Below, piece by piece: positions 26,519 through 35,875 of a stretch of 64,000 nucleotides of DNA. Source of the DNA: Comamonas testosteroni TK102 (GTDB taxonomy: Bacteria > Pseudomonadota > Gammaproteobacteria > Burkholderiales > Burkholderiaceae_C); contig NZ_CP006704.1 in assembly GCF_000739375.1 (NCBI RefSeq), positions 3,596,001-3,660,000 on the forward strand. The letters run 5' to 3'. Below the pieces are notes generated by a model that had not been told where the DNA came from, ran no database searches, and saw only the letters and a program-made list of their open reading frames with translations. The translations under genes were made by a program, and so were the position numbers. Positions within the stretch are counted from its first letter, which is position 1; each line of letters begins with the position of its first letter.

Positions 26519-26887
26519 TCATGCCTTCACTTCGACGACCTGCTCAAAGCCACCAAAGATCATGCGCTTGCCGTCGAAGGGCATGGGCGGGTTGCCGGGA
26601 GCTGACGGGTCCATGCGCGGGTCTTCCATCATCTTCTTCATTGCGGCGTCGCGCGTGGCCTTGTCCGGCCATTCAACCCAGGAGAAAGCCACCGTCTCTT
26701 CGGACGTGGCCAGCACCGAGCGCCGGAAATCCGTGACCTTGCCCTCGGGGACATCATCGCCCCATCCCTCGATCACGCGGATTGCACCCAGTTCGAGGAA
26801 TATCGGATCGAGCTTGCGTGCGTGCTCGATGAATTTTTCCTTGTTGGCGGTGGGGACTGCGATCACGAAACCATCGATATATGACAT
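26519..26887 (-). CDS. DUF1428 family protein
   Basis: A 122-residue protein matching DUF1428 throughout: MSYIDGFVIAVPTANKEKFIEHA, GAIRVIEGWGDDVPEGKVTDF, EETVAFSWVEWPDKATRDAAMKKMMEDPRM, and KRMIFGGFE. The fold is of the dimeric alpha/beta-barrel (antibiotic monooxygenase-like) kind. The role is unknown. ATG 26887 is preceded by a purine-rich AGGAGTG. The product length matches the family. Confidence 0.92.
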   Translation of the reverse strand: MSYIDGFVIAVPTANKEKFIEHARKLDPIFLELGAIRVIEGWGDDVPEGKVTDFRRSVLATSEETVAFSWVEWPDKATRDAAMKKMMEDPRMDPSAPGNPPMPFDGKRMIFGGFEQVVEVKA

Positions 26888-27324
26888 GTTTTCACTCCTG
26901 CCAAGTTGGCCCGTCGGTGCTTGAACAGCACCGCTACAGAATGCCCGCCGGGTTCACCGCTGCATTGCTTTCAACATGGACCCTTTGGGCTCGCAGCTCA
27001 GGCTCGGGCAATAGGAGCCGAGCCTGAGCATTCAACATTGTCTTTGGCGAACAGCAACCAGACCAATGCCCAAGTACGCTGGCCCTGGACCTGATTGGCA
27101 GGATCGCCGGGAAGGTGGTGATGACTAGGGGTTCGATGGTACTGCTGCTCCTGTGCACAAAGGCTGACGTTTGTGACCGACGGCTTCTGGCCGGATCGCC
27201 CCCAGCAGACCTTGACTCTGCCTGCGCGAAGCAGGAGGCCATCGGCGGACTTGCATTGCGGGCATCTGGAAGCCACGCGCCTTTGCAGGGCATGGCCCGG
27301 AAGTGATCGTCACAGGCCTGAAGA
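26888..27324. other. Intergenic region, nothing found
   Basis: These 437 bases between the DUF1428 gene and the fosmidomycin-resistance-type exporter contain open frames without recognisable similarity or start signals. Confidence 0.5.
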
Positions 27325-28560
27325 TCACGCCTTGGGGTGCGTGCTGGGGAGAAAGGCGGTGGCCAGCCCCAGCAAAGGCAGGAACGATGTGACGCCGTAA
27401 ACCCAGACGATGCCCTTTATATCTGCCAGTTCGCCAAGGCCGGCGGCGCCGATGCCACCAATGCCGAACATCAGACCAAACATCAGGCCAGATACCAGTC
27501 CCACGCGGCCGGGAACAGCCTCCTGTGCGTAGACAACGAGTGCTGCGAAGGCCGATGACATCACCAGACCCACGGTGATGGCCAGTACCGCCGTCCAGAA
27601 CAGGTTTGCGTAGGGAAGCGCGAGAGCGAACGGAGCAACGCCGAGAAAGGAAATCCAGATGACGGCCTTACGCCCTATGCGATCACCCACCGGGCCGCCC
27701 ACGAACGTTCCAGCAGCGACGGCAGCGAGGAACAGGAAAAGAAACATCTGGCTTTGCTGCACGCTGAGGTCGAAGCGCTCGATCAAGTAGAAGGTGAAGT
27801 AATTCGTGAACGATGCGATGTAGACAAATTTCGCAAACATCAGAATACAGATGACGATCACGGCTTGGATCACATGAGCCCGGCTGAGGCCGGCTCCATG
27901 GCTTCTGGCCAGACTCTTGGCCTTGGCCTGACCATGGTGCTGCACCCACACCGTAAGGCGATACAGCACAAAAATGGCGACCAGCGCCACGAGCATGAAC
28001 CAGGCTACTCCGCCCTGGCCGAGCGGTATGACGATGGCGGCCGTGAGAAGCGGTCCGATGGCGCTTCCGGTATTGCCACCGACCTGGAAGGTGGACTGCG
28101 CCGTGCCGAAGCGGCCACCCGACGCCAGACGCGCTATGCGCGATGCTTCGGGGTGGAAAGTGGCAGAGCCCACTCCGATGACAGCCGAGGCAATCAGCAG
28201 CATGGGAAAGGAATTTGCCGTGGCGATCAGTGCAATGCCAATCAAGGTCATCACCATGCCAGAAGGCAGCAGGTAGGGCTTGGGATGCTTGTCGGTGTAC
28301 ATACCGATCCAGGGTTGCAGCAGGGAGGCTGTGACCTGATAAACAAGGGCAATGATGCCGATCTGCCCGAAGCTGAGCGAGAAATTCGACTTGAGCAGAG
28401 GATAGATCGACGGCAGCATGGCCTGGATCAGGTCATTGAGCAGGTGGGCAAAGGCCGCACCTCCGACGATGGGCAGCAAAAAGCCGTGTGGCTTTTGCTC
28501 CGCCACTGATCCAGAAGATGACACGGTCGGCGCGTCGAGCGTTGCAGATTTCGCAGACAT
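27325..28560 (-). CDS. MFS transporter, fosmidomycin resistance (Fsr) type
   Basis: A 411-residue transporter with about 12 membrane segments. Family features include the N-terminal FAHLLNDLIQAMLPSIYPLLK, the loop GIALIATANSFPMLL, SATFHPEASRIAR and a cytoplasmic loop GPVGDRIGRKAVIW. Members export fosmidomycin and related compounds in E. coli; the natural substrate here is unknown. ATG 28560 is 175 bases from the divergent AraC-type gene, which probably regulates it. Confidence 0.93.
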   Translation of the reverse strand: MSAKSATLDAPTVSSSGSVAEQKPHGFLLPIVGGAAFAHLLNDLIQAMLPSIYPLLKSNFSLSFGQIGIIALVYQVTASLLQPWIGMYTDKHPKPYLLPSGMVMTLIGIALIATANSFPMLLIASAVIGVGSATFHPEASRIARLASGGRFGTAQSTFQVGGNTGSAIGPLLTAAIVIPLGQGGVAWFMLVALVAIFVLYRLTVWVQHHGQAKAKSLARSHGAGLSRAHVIQAVIVICILMFAKFVYIASFTNYFTFYLIERFDLSVQQSQMFLFLFLAAVAAGTFVGGPVGDRIGRKAVIWISFLGVAPFALALPYANLFWTAVLAITVGLVMSSAFAALVVYAQEAVPGRVGLVSGLMFGLMFGIGGIGAAGLGELADIKGIVWVYGVTSFLPLLGLATAFLPSTHPKA

Positions 28561-28735
28561 GAAAAGGCTTGTAGAGCAGAAGCCTGCGGACGAGAAGTTC
28601 GACAGGCCCAGTGGACAAAATGGATTCGGGCATCTAGGCCTTGAGGATGATCAAGGTCACAGCCAGCACTGGAGCGTACCGAGAAGCTGCACGGCAGTCG
28701 CACGCTGATCTGCCAACTTCTGTAGAGTTTCTGCC

Positions 28736-29509
28736 ATGCACGCCCATCCATCAGACAAGCACAAGCACTTCGACAACCTGCCGCGCCCTTTGGTGGTAAT
28801 GGAGAACGCCTGGCCGACGGGAAGCTCTACCGGATGGCACTCACACCCGAGGGGGCAGCTGCTCTACGCCACCGATGGTGTGATGGTGGTGCACTCGGAC
28901 ATCGGCTCATGGGTGGTTCCGCCCAACCGGGCTCTGTGGATGCTCGCGGGGCTGCGACATAATGTGACCATGTCCGGTGATGTGCTGATGCGCACCGCGT
29001 ACATCGACGAGACAAAGATCGCGAATCTGCCAGCCGAAAGTTGCGTCATCAACGTATCGCCGTTATTGCGCGAACTGCTGGTCGAAGCCGTCAGAATTGC
29101 GCCAACCGCGCAAGTCGAAGGCCGCGAAGCCTTGCTGTTGGACCTGCTGGTCTGCGAGCTTCGAGTCTCCAGCAGCATACCGCTGCACCTGCCCATGCCG
29201 GTCGACACGCGGATACGCTCGATATGCGATGCCTTGTCCAAACGCCCCTCGGATACATCCAGTGCCGCCGACTGGGCGCAATCCATAGGCGTGGCCGAGC
29301 GAACATTGCACCGGCTTTTTGCCAAGGAAACCGGTATGACTTTCGCGCAGTGGCGTGAACAGGCGCGCTTGCTCCACGCCTTGCGCCGGATCGCCGAGGG
29401 CGACAAGCTCATCGAAGTGGCCATGGACTGCGGCTACTCAAGCCCAAGCGCGTTTGCAGCGATGTTCAGGCGCCACTTCAAGACCCCGCCGTCCAGTTTC
29501 TACCAATGA
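28736..29509 (+). CDS. AraC family transcriptional regulator
   Basis: A 257-residue regulator. An N-terminal cupin-like sensor (residues 20-100, TGWHSHPRGQLLYATDGVMVV) is followed by two helix-turn-helix motifs (residues 165-255, WAQSIGVAERTLHRLFAKETGMTFAQWREQARLLHALRRIAEG and VAMDCGYSSPSAFAAMFRRHFKTPPSSF). It is divergent from the fsr-type exporter and likely controls it in response to an unknown inducer. Confidence 0.95.
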   Translation: MHAHPSDKHKHFDNLPRPLVVMENAWPTGSSTGWHSHPRGQLLYATDGVMVVHSDIGSWVVPPNRALWMLAGLRHNVTMSGDVLMRTAYIDETKIANLPAESCVINVSPLLRELLVEAVRIAPTAQVEGREALLLDLLVCELRVSSSIPLHLPMPVDTRIRSICDALSKRPSDTSSAADWAQSIGVAERTLHRLFAKETGMTFAQWREQARLLHALRRIAEGDKLIEVAMDCGYSSPSAFAAMFRRHFKTPPSSFYQ

Positions 29510-30026
29510 CGCTGCGCCTCATCTGGCTGCTACAGCTCGTCGGACGCGATCAATATCGAGTGGCCAGCCATAGTCCATCTGTGCGCATCCTCTGAGTCCG
29601 GGACGAGCTGCCCCAAGCTGAATCTCCTCGCATCCCGCCAAATGATTGCCAGCCGGGTGCTCTTGCGCGCGGGTACGAGCCTGCGTGCATGCCCAGCCCT
29701 CCTGATTTCAGCAACGGGAGCAGCCGGCCATGTCCCGCTTCACAGTGACCCGCTCACGAAAAGCCGATCGATGCGCCACTGCGTCCACCGAACTAGCTGC
29801 AAGACCTCGCCAAAAACATGCGGCATCACTGGCGTCGGCCCATTCAGCGCAGAAATGTCCCCCTGACTGGCGTACCTCTGGAAGCTCTCCCGTCGCGAGG
29901 TCTCCCAAGCCACGATCGGTCGCAGTTTCCTGCGAACATTGGTCACTCCCTGAATTTCCGCCCTCCGATCTCCAACGGCCCCCTCGCTCCAACCCATCCA
30001 CCTCCGATGAAGGCGCTCCAATCACC
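29510..30026. other. Intergenic region, nothing found
   Basis: These 517 bases hold no supported gene. The frame of the SMI1/KNR4 gene stays open to 29730, but the extra part is Arg/Ser-rich with no sign of coding conservation. Confidence 0.5.
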
Positions 30027-30596
30027 ATGAGACCTGATCAGTATCTTGCGCATTTGCAGGCCGTGTATGCCGCATTCCAGTTGCCCTTCGATCCGATGCC
30101 TCCGGCCGGCGAGCAAGAGCTGGCCGCTCTGGTGGCAGAGCTCGGGCCGCTGGATCCCGATCTCGCCGCCCTCTGGCGTCTGACGGCGAGCAGCAGTTCC
30201 GACCGCACCCAGCCCTTGTTCCAGCGGCCGGGCTTTGTGGATGCGCTGGACCTTCTCACGCCAGCGCAGGCCAAGGCCCGGGCAGCCGGCATGGAAAAGC
30301 GGGCCCAGCGCATGTGGGATCTGGCCGGTCCTGCGTCGCAGGACCCGCGCCTTAGCGGGCGCTGGTGGCAGGCCGGCTGGCAGCCATTTGCCAGCTTTTA
30401 CGGAGATATCGTGCTGCTGGTCGATCAACACCCCGGTCCTGAAGGCCAGCGTGGCCAGATCATTGCCTACGTACACGACCCCGACCAGATCCAGTGGATT
30501 GCGCCCAGCTTCGGTGCCTACCTGCAGGCGGCAGCCGATTCCATCGACTCCGACAGAGAGGAGTTCTTGAACGGCCCACTTGACGAGCTTGAATGA
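30027..30596 (+). CDS. SMI1/KNR4 family protein
   Basis: A 189-residue protein matching the SMI1/KNR4 (SUKH) superfamily: an early PMPPAGEQELAALVAELGPLDPDLAALWRL, a middle GWQPFASFYGDIVLLVDQHPGPEGQRGQIIAYVHDPDQIQWIAPSFGAYLQA. Many members are immunity proteins of polymorphic toxins; others are stand-alone. No toxin gene is adjacent. ATG 30027 has AAGGCG upstream. Convergent with sodB. Confidence 0.85.
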   Translation: MRPDQYLAHLQAVYAAFQLPFDPMPPAGEQELAALVAELGPLDPDLAALWRLTASSSSDRTQPLFQRPGFVDALDLLTPAQAKARAAGMEKRAQRMWDLAGPASQDPRLSGRWWQAGWQPFASFYGDIVLLVDQHPGPEGQRGQIIAYVHDPDQIQWIAPSFGAYLQAAADSIDSDREEFLNGPLDELE

Positions 30597-30696
30597 AGCC
30601 AGGCAATGCAGATCGGAGCTGCCGGCGGGCATTGGCGGCGAGGCATGGCCGGGCACTGTCTGGCTACCCTCACCGCCGCCCCCCTGCGCACCAACG

Positions 30697-30739
30697 CAAA
30701 AAACAATGGGCCCACGATCGCAATCTCGTGGGCCCATTG
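30697..30739 (-). terminator. Terminator of sodB
   Basis: A perfect 14-bp stem (30704-30717 with 30726-30739, eight-base loop) is followed on the minus strand by seven A/T-type residues (TTTTTTTG). It lies 45 bases past the sodB stop codon. Confidence 0.95.
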
Positions 30740-30783
30740 ATCATTGCAGACGGCCTGCAGTCAGCGACCGCAGCTGTGCAGCA

Positions 30784-31368
30784 TCAAGCGAAGTTGGCTT
30801 CAGCGAACTTCCAGTTCACCAGCTTTTCCAGGAAGGTCTCGACAAACTTGGGACGCAGGTTGCGGTAGTCGATGTAGTAAGCGTGTTCCCACACGTCCAC
30901 GGTCAGCAGCGCCTTGTCGGCGGTGGTCAGGGGGGTGCCAGCAGCGCCCATGTTGACGATGTCCACGGAACCGTCGGCCTTCTTCACCAGCCAGGTCCAG
31001 CCGGAACCGAAGTTGCCCGCAGCGGAAGCCACGAAAGCCTTCTTGAACTCGGCGTAGGAGCCCCACTTCTTGTTGATGGCATCGGCCAGCGCGCCTGTAG
31101 GTTCTGCACCGCCGTTGGGAGTCATGCAGTTCCAGAAGAAGGTGTGGTTCCAGATCTGGGCAGCGTTGTTGTAAATGCCACCGGAAGACTTCTTGACGAC
31201 CTCTTCCAGATCCATGTTTTCGAACTCGGTACCCTTTTGCAGGTTGTTCAGGTTCACCACATAGGCGTTATGGTGCTTGCCGTGATGGAATTCCAGCGTT
31301 TCCTGGCTGTAGCCGAACGGAGCCAGTGCATCAATAGCGTATGGCAGGGGGGGCAGGGTGCGTTCCAT
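30784..31368 (-). CDS. sodB: Superoxide dismutase, iron type
   Basis: A 194-residue cytoplasmic enzyme that converts superoxide to hydrogen peroxide and oxygen. The metal ligands and signatures are visible: [14 protein letters not shown] (first two His), [12 protein letters not shown], and the C-terminal [13 protein letters not shown] (Asp and His). The sequence around FWNCM and the short length favour the Fe type over Mn. ATG 31368 has GAGGAAAA upstream. The frame extends to 31536 without similarity. It lies downstream of xseA on the same strand, as in other Comamonadaceae. Confidence 0.97.
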   Translation of the reverse strand: MERTLPPLPYAIDALAPFGYSQETLEFHHGKHHNAYVVNLNNLQKGTEFENMDLEEVVKKSSGGIYNNAAQIWNHTFFWNCMTPNGGAEPTGALADAINKKWGSYAEFKKAFVASAAGNFGSGWTWLVKKADGSVDIVNMGAAGTPLTTADKALLTVDVWEHAYYIDYRNLRPKFVETFLEKLVNWKFAEANFA

Positions 31369-31693
31369 GATGGTTTTCCTCGTGGTTGAAATTTTTGGGA
31401 GCCGTCCAGTGCCATGGCGCCTGAGCGGTGACCGTTGTGCCGGCCAGGGCGGCAAGCACATTGCTGTACTGCAGACGTCAAGTATTGCACTAACCGAACC
31501 ATTGTAGAAAGAACTGAGAGGCTGCGCGCCATTCATCAGGACTATTGCTCACGCGGGAAAAAGCATGCGCTAACGGCTTACAGCGCATGAACGCTGGACC
31601 CTGCTGCATTGCCTGCGCCGATTGCAAAAGAGTTCTGATGAAGAACCCGGTGAGCGTGGAGGTGTTTTGTGACCCGCCTGTGGCTGGCGAGCC
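31369..31693. other. Intergenic region between xseA and sodB
   Basis: 325 bases with no gene and no repeat. It presumably contains the sodB promoter. Confidence 0.5.
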
Positions 31694-33040
31694 TCAAAGC
31701 AGACGCGGCTGAGTGACCACCACATCCACCGCTCCGTCCGACAACTGGGCCTTCAGCGCCGCTCCCGGCACGGCCTGTCCAACCTGAGTCACAGGCCTGC
31801 CCTGCTCATCCGTCAGCAAGGCATAGCCGCGCTGCAGCACCAGGCGAGGGTCCAGCAACTGCATGCGCAGGTCGATACGATCGAGCTTGTGCCTTTGCTG
31901 CTCCAGGCTGCGTCGGAGAATATTGGGAAAATTAGCCTGAAACGCTTTCTGGTTCTGCGATAGATGCTGTAATTTAAGTAGCATCGCATGGCGCAGACGC
32001 TGCGCTTGCCGGCTGAGCTGCAACTGGTTGCGTGTCAGCTGCTCACTGGGCCGGCCCAGGCGCTGGGCCGCCATATCCAGGCGCTGGGCCTGGCGATCCA
32101 TCACCCGCTGCACGGCGTTGTCCAGACGGTCCCCCATCAGGCCCAACGCGCCCAACCAGACCTCGCGCGGCTGGGTCACCAGCTCGGCCGCTGCCGTGGG
32201 CGTGGGCGCGCGCAGATCGGCGCAGAAATCGGCAATCGTGAAATCAGTCTCATGGCCCACGCCACTGATCAGTGGCACCGGGCTTTGCACAATGGTGCGC
32301 GCCAGCTGTTCGTCGTTGAAGGCCCAGAGGTCTTCCAGCGAGCCGCCACCGCGCACCAGCAAGATGGTGTCAATCACCGGCTGCCGTGCGGAGTCAGCAG
32401 GCAAATTGCCGCTTGAGCCTTGACCGTCTTGTGCCAGCCGATACAGTTTTGACAATGCCTGCACCAGTGACTGCGGCGCCTGTGCGCCTTGTACCAGAGC
32501 AGGCACGATCACCACCGGAATATGCGGCACCCGACGGCGCAGCGCCGTCACCACGTCGTGCAAGGCGGCTGCGCCCAGGGACGTGACCAAGCCGATGCCG
32601 CGCGGCAAGGGGGGCAGCGGCCTCTTGCGCGCAGCGTCGAACAGCCCCTCTGACTCCAGTTGGGCCTTGAGGCGCAAAAACTGCTCGAACAGAGCCCCCT
32701 GCCCGGCTCGCTGCATGGTATCCACCACCAGTTGCAAATCACCGCGCTGCTCGTAGACGCCTAGACGCCCTCTGACTTCGACCAGCTCGCCATCACGTGG
32801 CGAGAAACCGACCTGCTCGGCCGCACGGCGGAACATGGCGCAGCGAATCTGCCCGCTCGCATCCTTGAGATTGAAATAACAATGCCCGCTGGCGGCGCGC
32901 GAAAAGCCACTGAGTTCGCCACGCACCGCGACTGGATTGAAGCGCGCCTGCAAGGCATCACCGATGGCGTGGCATAGCGCGCCAACTTCCCATACATGCT
33001 GCGTGGCTGTTGGGTTTGATCGTTCAAACATTGAATTCAT
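31694..33040 (-). CDS. xseA: Exodeoxyribonuclease VII large subunit
   Basis: A 448-residue DNA repair nuclease subunit that degrades single-stranded DNA with XseB. It has the N-terminal OB-fold (residues 15-110, VAVRGELSGFSRAASGHCYFNLKD) and the nuclease core: GIGLVTSLGAAALHDVVTALRRR, DTILLVRGGGSLEDLWAFNDE and SGVGHETDFTIADF. The C-terminal coiled-coil region ends in LQRGYALLTDEQGRPV, family-typical. Start ATG 33040, or the ATG nine bases downstream. Length matches the family. Confidence 0.97.
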   Translation of the reverse strand: MNSMFERSNPTATQHVWEVGALCHAIGDALQARFNPVAVRGELSGFSRAASGHCYFNLKDASGQIRCAMFRRAAEQVGFSPRDGELVEVRGRLGVYEQRGDLQLVVDTMQRAGQGALFEQFLRLKAQLESEGLFDAARKRPLPPLPRGIGLVTSLGAAALHDVVTALRRRVPHIPVVIVPALVQGAQAPQSLVQALSKLYRLAQDGQGSSGNLPADSARQPVIDTILLVRGGGSLEDLWAFNDEQLARTIVQSPVPLISGVGHETDFTIADFCADLRAPTPTAAAELVTQPREVWLGALGLMGDRLDNAVQRVMDRQAQRLDMAAQRLGRPSEQLTRNQLQLSRQAQRLRHAMLLKLQHLSQNQKAFQANFPNILRRSLEQQRHKLDRIDLRMQLLDPRLVLQRGYALLTDEQGRPVTQVGQAVPGAALKAQLSDGAVDVVVTQPRLL

Positions 33041-33477
33041 GCGGTGTCAGCGAGGTCATACGCGGGCCGGATTCTCCACAGATGTCGGCGTCCAGCCTTG
33101 TCGGCGACAAATCCGGAACGACTCTAAAAATCACCTTAAGAACAAAACCCATCTCATTGATTTAAAACAATTTATTGCCATTCACACAGCTGTCAAACTC
33201 GTAACAAGCCTTCACTGCAACGCCGACAGACTGCCGACACGGCGACTAGATCACAAAGTTATCCACAGATTTCTGTGCTATACGCGAAAACATTCGCAAA
33301 GAAACGCAAGTTCTGCGTGCCCTGCTGCCTGAACAAGCTCCATCGCTCAAGCCTCGCTTGGCGATCTTGCTGCACTGACTCAAGTCAACATATCAGGCCC
33401 GCAAAAACGGCTCGCAACAGCACGACAGTGGGTGATAATCATCGGCTGCAATTTCAGAACGACGAGGGAGAGCAACG
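33041..33477. other. Divergent promoter region between xseA and exbB
   Basis: 437 bases with no gene. It is AT-richer in the middle (around 33130-33190). One perfect DnaA box (TTATCCACA, 33259-33267) is present; a single box does not make an origin. Confidence 0.5.
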
Positions 33478-34110
33478 TTGCTGTCGATCATACAAGCCGC
33501 AGGATGGCCTATCTGGCCTTTGATTGCCTGCTCGATTCTGGCTCTGGCCCTGATTTTTGAGCGCTTTGCCTCGCTGAAAGCCAGCAAGGTTGCGCCAGCC
33601 AATTTGCTCAACGAAGCGATTTCGGTCTCCAACAAAAACCTGCCCAGTGCAGAAACCACCCAGCAACTGGCGCAAAGCTCGGTACTGGGTGAGGTGCTGG
33701 CCACCGGCCTGCGCACCCGCCAGGCACACCCCGAAAGCAGCGAGGAAGAGCTGCGCTCGGCCATGGAAGGCGCAGGACGCGCCGCCGCCCACAAGCTGGA
33801 AAGGTATTTGAGCGCCCTGGCTACCATCGCCTCGGCGGCGCCGCTGCTGGGCCTGCTGGGCACGGTGATCGGCATGATCGAGATTTTCGGCTCCCAGCCC
33901 GGTGCCAGCTCCGGCGCTGGCAACCCCGCCCAGCTCGCTCATGGCATCTCGATCGCGCTCTACAACACGGCATTCGGTCTGATGGTGGCCATTCCCTCGC
34001 TGATCTTCTGGCGCTATTTCCGCGCGCGGGTGGATGGCTATCTGCTGGGCATGGAACTGGCATCCGAGCAGTTCGTGCGCCATCTGGGCCGCCTCAAGCC
34101 TGCCAAGTAA
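33478..34110 (+). CDS. exbB: ExbB/TolQ/MotA family proton channel protein
   Basis: A 210-residue inner-membrane protein with three hydrophobic segments (residues 10-30, 105-130, 155-175). The family signature lies between: LATIASAAPLLGLLGTVIGMIEIF and IALYNTAFGLMVAIPSLI. With ExbD it uses the proton motive force to drive TonB and so outer-membrane receptors. The start is a TTG at 33478 with GAGGGAG upstream; no earlier ATG is in frame. The stop is 19 bases before exbD. Confidence 0.94.
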   Translation: MLSIIQAAGWPIWPLIACSILALALIFERFASLKASKVAPANLLNEAISVSNKNLPSAETTQQLAQSSVLGEVLATGLRTRQAHPESSEEELRSAMEGAGRAAAHKLERYLSALATIASAAPLLGLLGTVIGMIEIFGSQPGASSGAGNPAQLAHGISIALYNTAFGLMVAIPSLIFWRYFRARVDGYLLGMELASEQFVRHLGRLKPAK

Positions 34111-34129
34111 GAAGCGGAACGCATCCACC

Positions 34130-34561
34130 ATGAACTTCCGTCCTCGTCACCGCGATGAGCCCGAGATCAATCTGATCGCCTTCATCGACGTGCTGCTGGT
34201 GGTGCTGATCTTTTTGATGCTTTCCACCACTTACAGCAAGTTCACCGAGCTGCAACTGACCCTGCCCGTGGCAGATGCCGATCAGCAACGCGACCGGCCC
34301 AAGGAAATCATTGTCGGCGTCTCTGCCGACGGGCGCTACTCCGTCAACAAGCAAGGCGTGGATGACCGTAGCGTCTCCTCCGTCGCCGCCGCTCTTTCCG
34401 GCGCGGCAACGGCAGGCCGTGACAGCGTGGTCATCATCAGCGCCGATGCCAACTCCCCGCACCAGTCGGTCGTGACCGTCATGGAGGCGGCCCGCCACGC
34501 CGGAATGTCGCAGATCACGTTTGCGACCCAGTCATCGGCCAGCGCAGGCAAGGCCAACTAG
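34130..34561 (+). CDS. exbD: ExbD/TolR family protein
   Basis: A 143-residue protein with one N-terminal membrane segment (residues 15-38) that carries the conserved Asp of the proton path: EINLIAFIDVLLVVLIFLML. A periplasmic domain follows (VSADGRYSVNKQGVD and DANSPHQSVVTVMEAARHAGMSQITFAT). It forms the motor with ExbB. Only one exbBD pair is seen in the window, so it is a candidate to serve the three TonB receptors here, though a tonB gene is not present. Confidence 0.95.
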   Translation: MNFRPRHRDEPEINLIAFIDVLLVVLIFLMLSTTYSKFTELQLTLPVADADQQRDRPKEIIVGVSADGRYSVNKQGVDDRSVSSVAAALSGAATAGRDSVVIISADANSPHQSVVTVMEAARHAGMSQITFATQSSASAGKAN

Positions 34562-34593
34562 CCCCCGCCTCCATCCCCTTATGGGTGAAATAC

Positions 34594-34624
34594 AAAAAAA
34601 CGGGCCATCTGGCCCGTTTTTCTT
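34594..34624. terminator. Bidirectional terminator between exbD and DyP gene
   Basis: AAAACGGGCC and GGCCCGTTTT form a 10-bp stem around ATCT, flanked by A and T tracts on both sides. It serves the convergent exbD and DyP genes. Confidence 0.93.
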
Positions 34625-34641
34625 TACCCTCGCGTCCTGAC

Positions 34642-35562
34642 TCAGGCCTGCAGGCCCAGCGCCGTCAGATCGAGCTTGCCGCCAGACAGCGGCGGGCACC
34701 AGAAATAGCAGCCCGTCAGCGGCCTGGAGAAACGAAACAGCCCGTCGCTGATACCGTCATCCATGCCCAGCATGCGGCGCATCTGGGCCTCGAACGCGTC
34801 AAAGCTGCAACCAAAGGCAGAGAACATCAATCCGCTGCGATCGCTGCCCTGCGGACTGACGCTCCACCAGGGCATGGAGCGGCGCACCACAAAGGCTTCA
34901 GGTTCAAAGCTCTCCTGCGCCGTGCGCTTGACATGGGCCGACTCCGGAGCATCGTCCAGCTCCTCGTTGTCGCTGCGGCGGCGACCCACGGCATGGTCCT
35001 GCTGAGTGGTGCTCATGCTTTCAAAGGCCGAATAGTCGTGTTCCCACTGCTGCAAAGCCCAGTAGCTGCAGCCATCCAGCCCAGCCCCCTGCTCTGCAGC
35101 AATGCCGGCAGCCACGGCTTCATCCTCCTCGGGGTTCTCGGTGCCGTCTTCATAGCCAGTCAGATCTCGGCCGTGGCCGTTATCCGAGCGCTGGTGCACA
35201 AAGGCATCCACCACATGATCAAGCTTGAAGGCCGGCGCCAACAAGGTCGCCAGCCTGGCCGTCAAAGTGATCAGTTCACCGCGCTGGTCGCCACGCAGCC
35301 ACAGACACAGCGCATAAGGTGTGCTGGGCACTGCGAACTCAGGGCCCTTGAGCGGGGGAAACTCGCGCATCAGCGGCAGCTTCCTGTCCAGTTGCTGCAG
35401 CACCTGCAGGCCCAGACCCACCACTACCTGCTGACCGTCAACATTTGCCTGCAATTTCCTCAGGCTGTCCTGCAAATCCGTACTTGCACCGGCCAGGGTG
35501 AAAAAAACATAGCGTCCCTGCTCAGGAAGAGACGCCAGAATACCTGCTTGTGCTTTTGTCAT
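34642..35562 (-). CDS. DyP-type heme peroxidase
   Basis: A 306-residue dye-decolourising peroxidase. The signature GYEDGTENP (residues 137-145 approximately) carries the catalytic Asp; the distal Arg is in FVVRRSMPWW; the His in ESAHVKRTA is the likely proximal heme ligand. The C-terminal SDGLFRFSRPLTGCYFWCPPLSGGKL is family-typical. There is no signal peptide, so it is cytoplasmic or packaged in an encapsulin; no encapsulin gene is nearby. It is convergent with exbD. Confidence 0.94.
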   Translation of the reverse strand: MTKAQAGILASLPEQGRYVFFTLAGASTDLQDSLRKLQANVDGQQVVVGLGLQVLQQLDRKLPLMREFPPLKGPEFAVPSTPYALCLWLRGDQRGELITLTARLATLLAPAFKLDHVVDAFVHQRSDNGHGRDLTGYEDGTENPEEDEAVAAGIAAEQGAGLDGCSYWALQQWEHDYSAFESMSTTQQDHAVGRRRSDNEELDDAPESAHVKRTAQESFEPEAFVVRRSMPWWSVSPQGSDRSGLMFSAFGCSFDAFEAQMRRMLGMDDGISDGLFRFSRPLTGCYFWCPPLSGGKLDLTALGLQA

Positions 35563-35736
35563 GGGGTTGCCGATTCATTGGATGGAAAACACATCAAAGT
35601 TTAGTAGCGAATCAGCCGTCCCCAGCCAAGCCTTGAGCGGGTAGCAGAATGAGAAAAATGGGGCTCGAACGCAAAAAAGTCGCGACTTTGCCCAAACCAC
35701 CATTTTTCCGCTGCTAGAATTCATCCCATCGACGAC

Positions 35737-35813
35737 AGGCGCGTAGCTCAGCTGGTTAGAGCACCACCTTGACATGGTGGGGGTCGTTGGTTCGAGTCCA
35801 ATCGCGCCTACCA
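35737..35813 (+). tRNA. tRNA-Val (anticodon GAC)
   Basis: A 77-base cloverleaf with an AGGCGCG/CGCGCCT acceptor stem, D arm GCTCAGCTGGTTAGAGC, anticodon stem CCACC/GGTGG around TTGACAT (anticodon GAC at 35771-35773), T arm GTTGG TTCGAGT CCAAT, and an encoded CCA end. tRNA genes are common integration points, and a run of accessory genes follows it. Confidence 0.97.
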
Positions 35814-35849
35814 AATATCGCAAGCAAAACCAGAGCTTGCAAACAAGAC

Positions 35850-35875
35850 AGCCCGCTTCACAGCGGGCTTTTTTG
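35850..35875 (+). terminator. Terminator of tRNA-Val
   Basis: AGCCCGC and GCGGGCT form a 7-bp stem around TTCACA, followed by six T. It lies 37 bases past the tRNA end. Confidence 0.92.

Noticed and set aside
26934..27293. Minus-strand frame of 119 codons after the DUF1428 gene
   Set aside because: Pro/Ser/Arg-rich with no recognised domain or ribosome site.
33259..33267. Replication origin from a perfect DnaA box
   Set aside because: Only one TTATCCACA, no cluster, and no dnaA or dnaN next to it.
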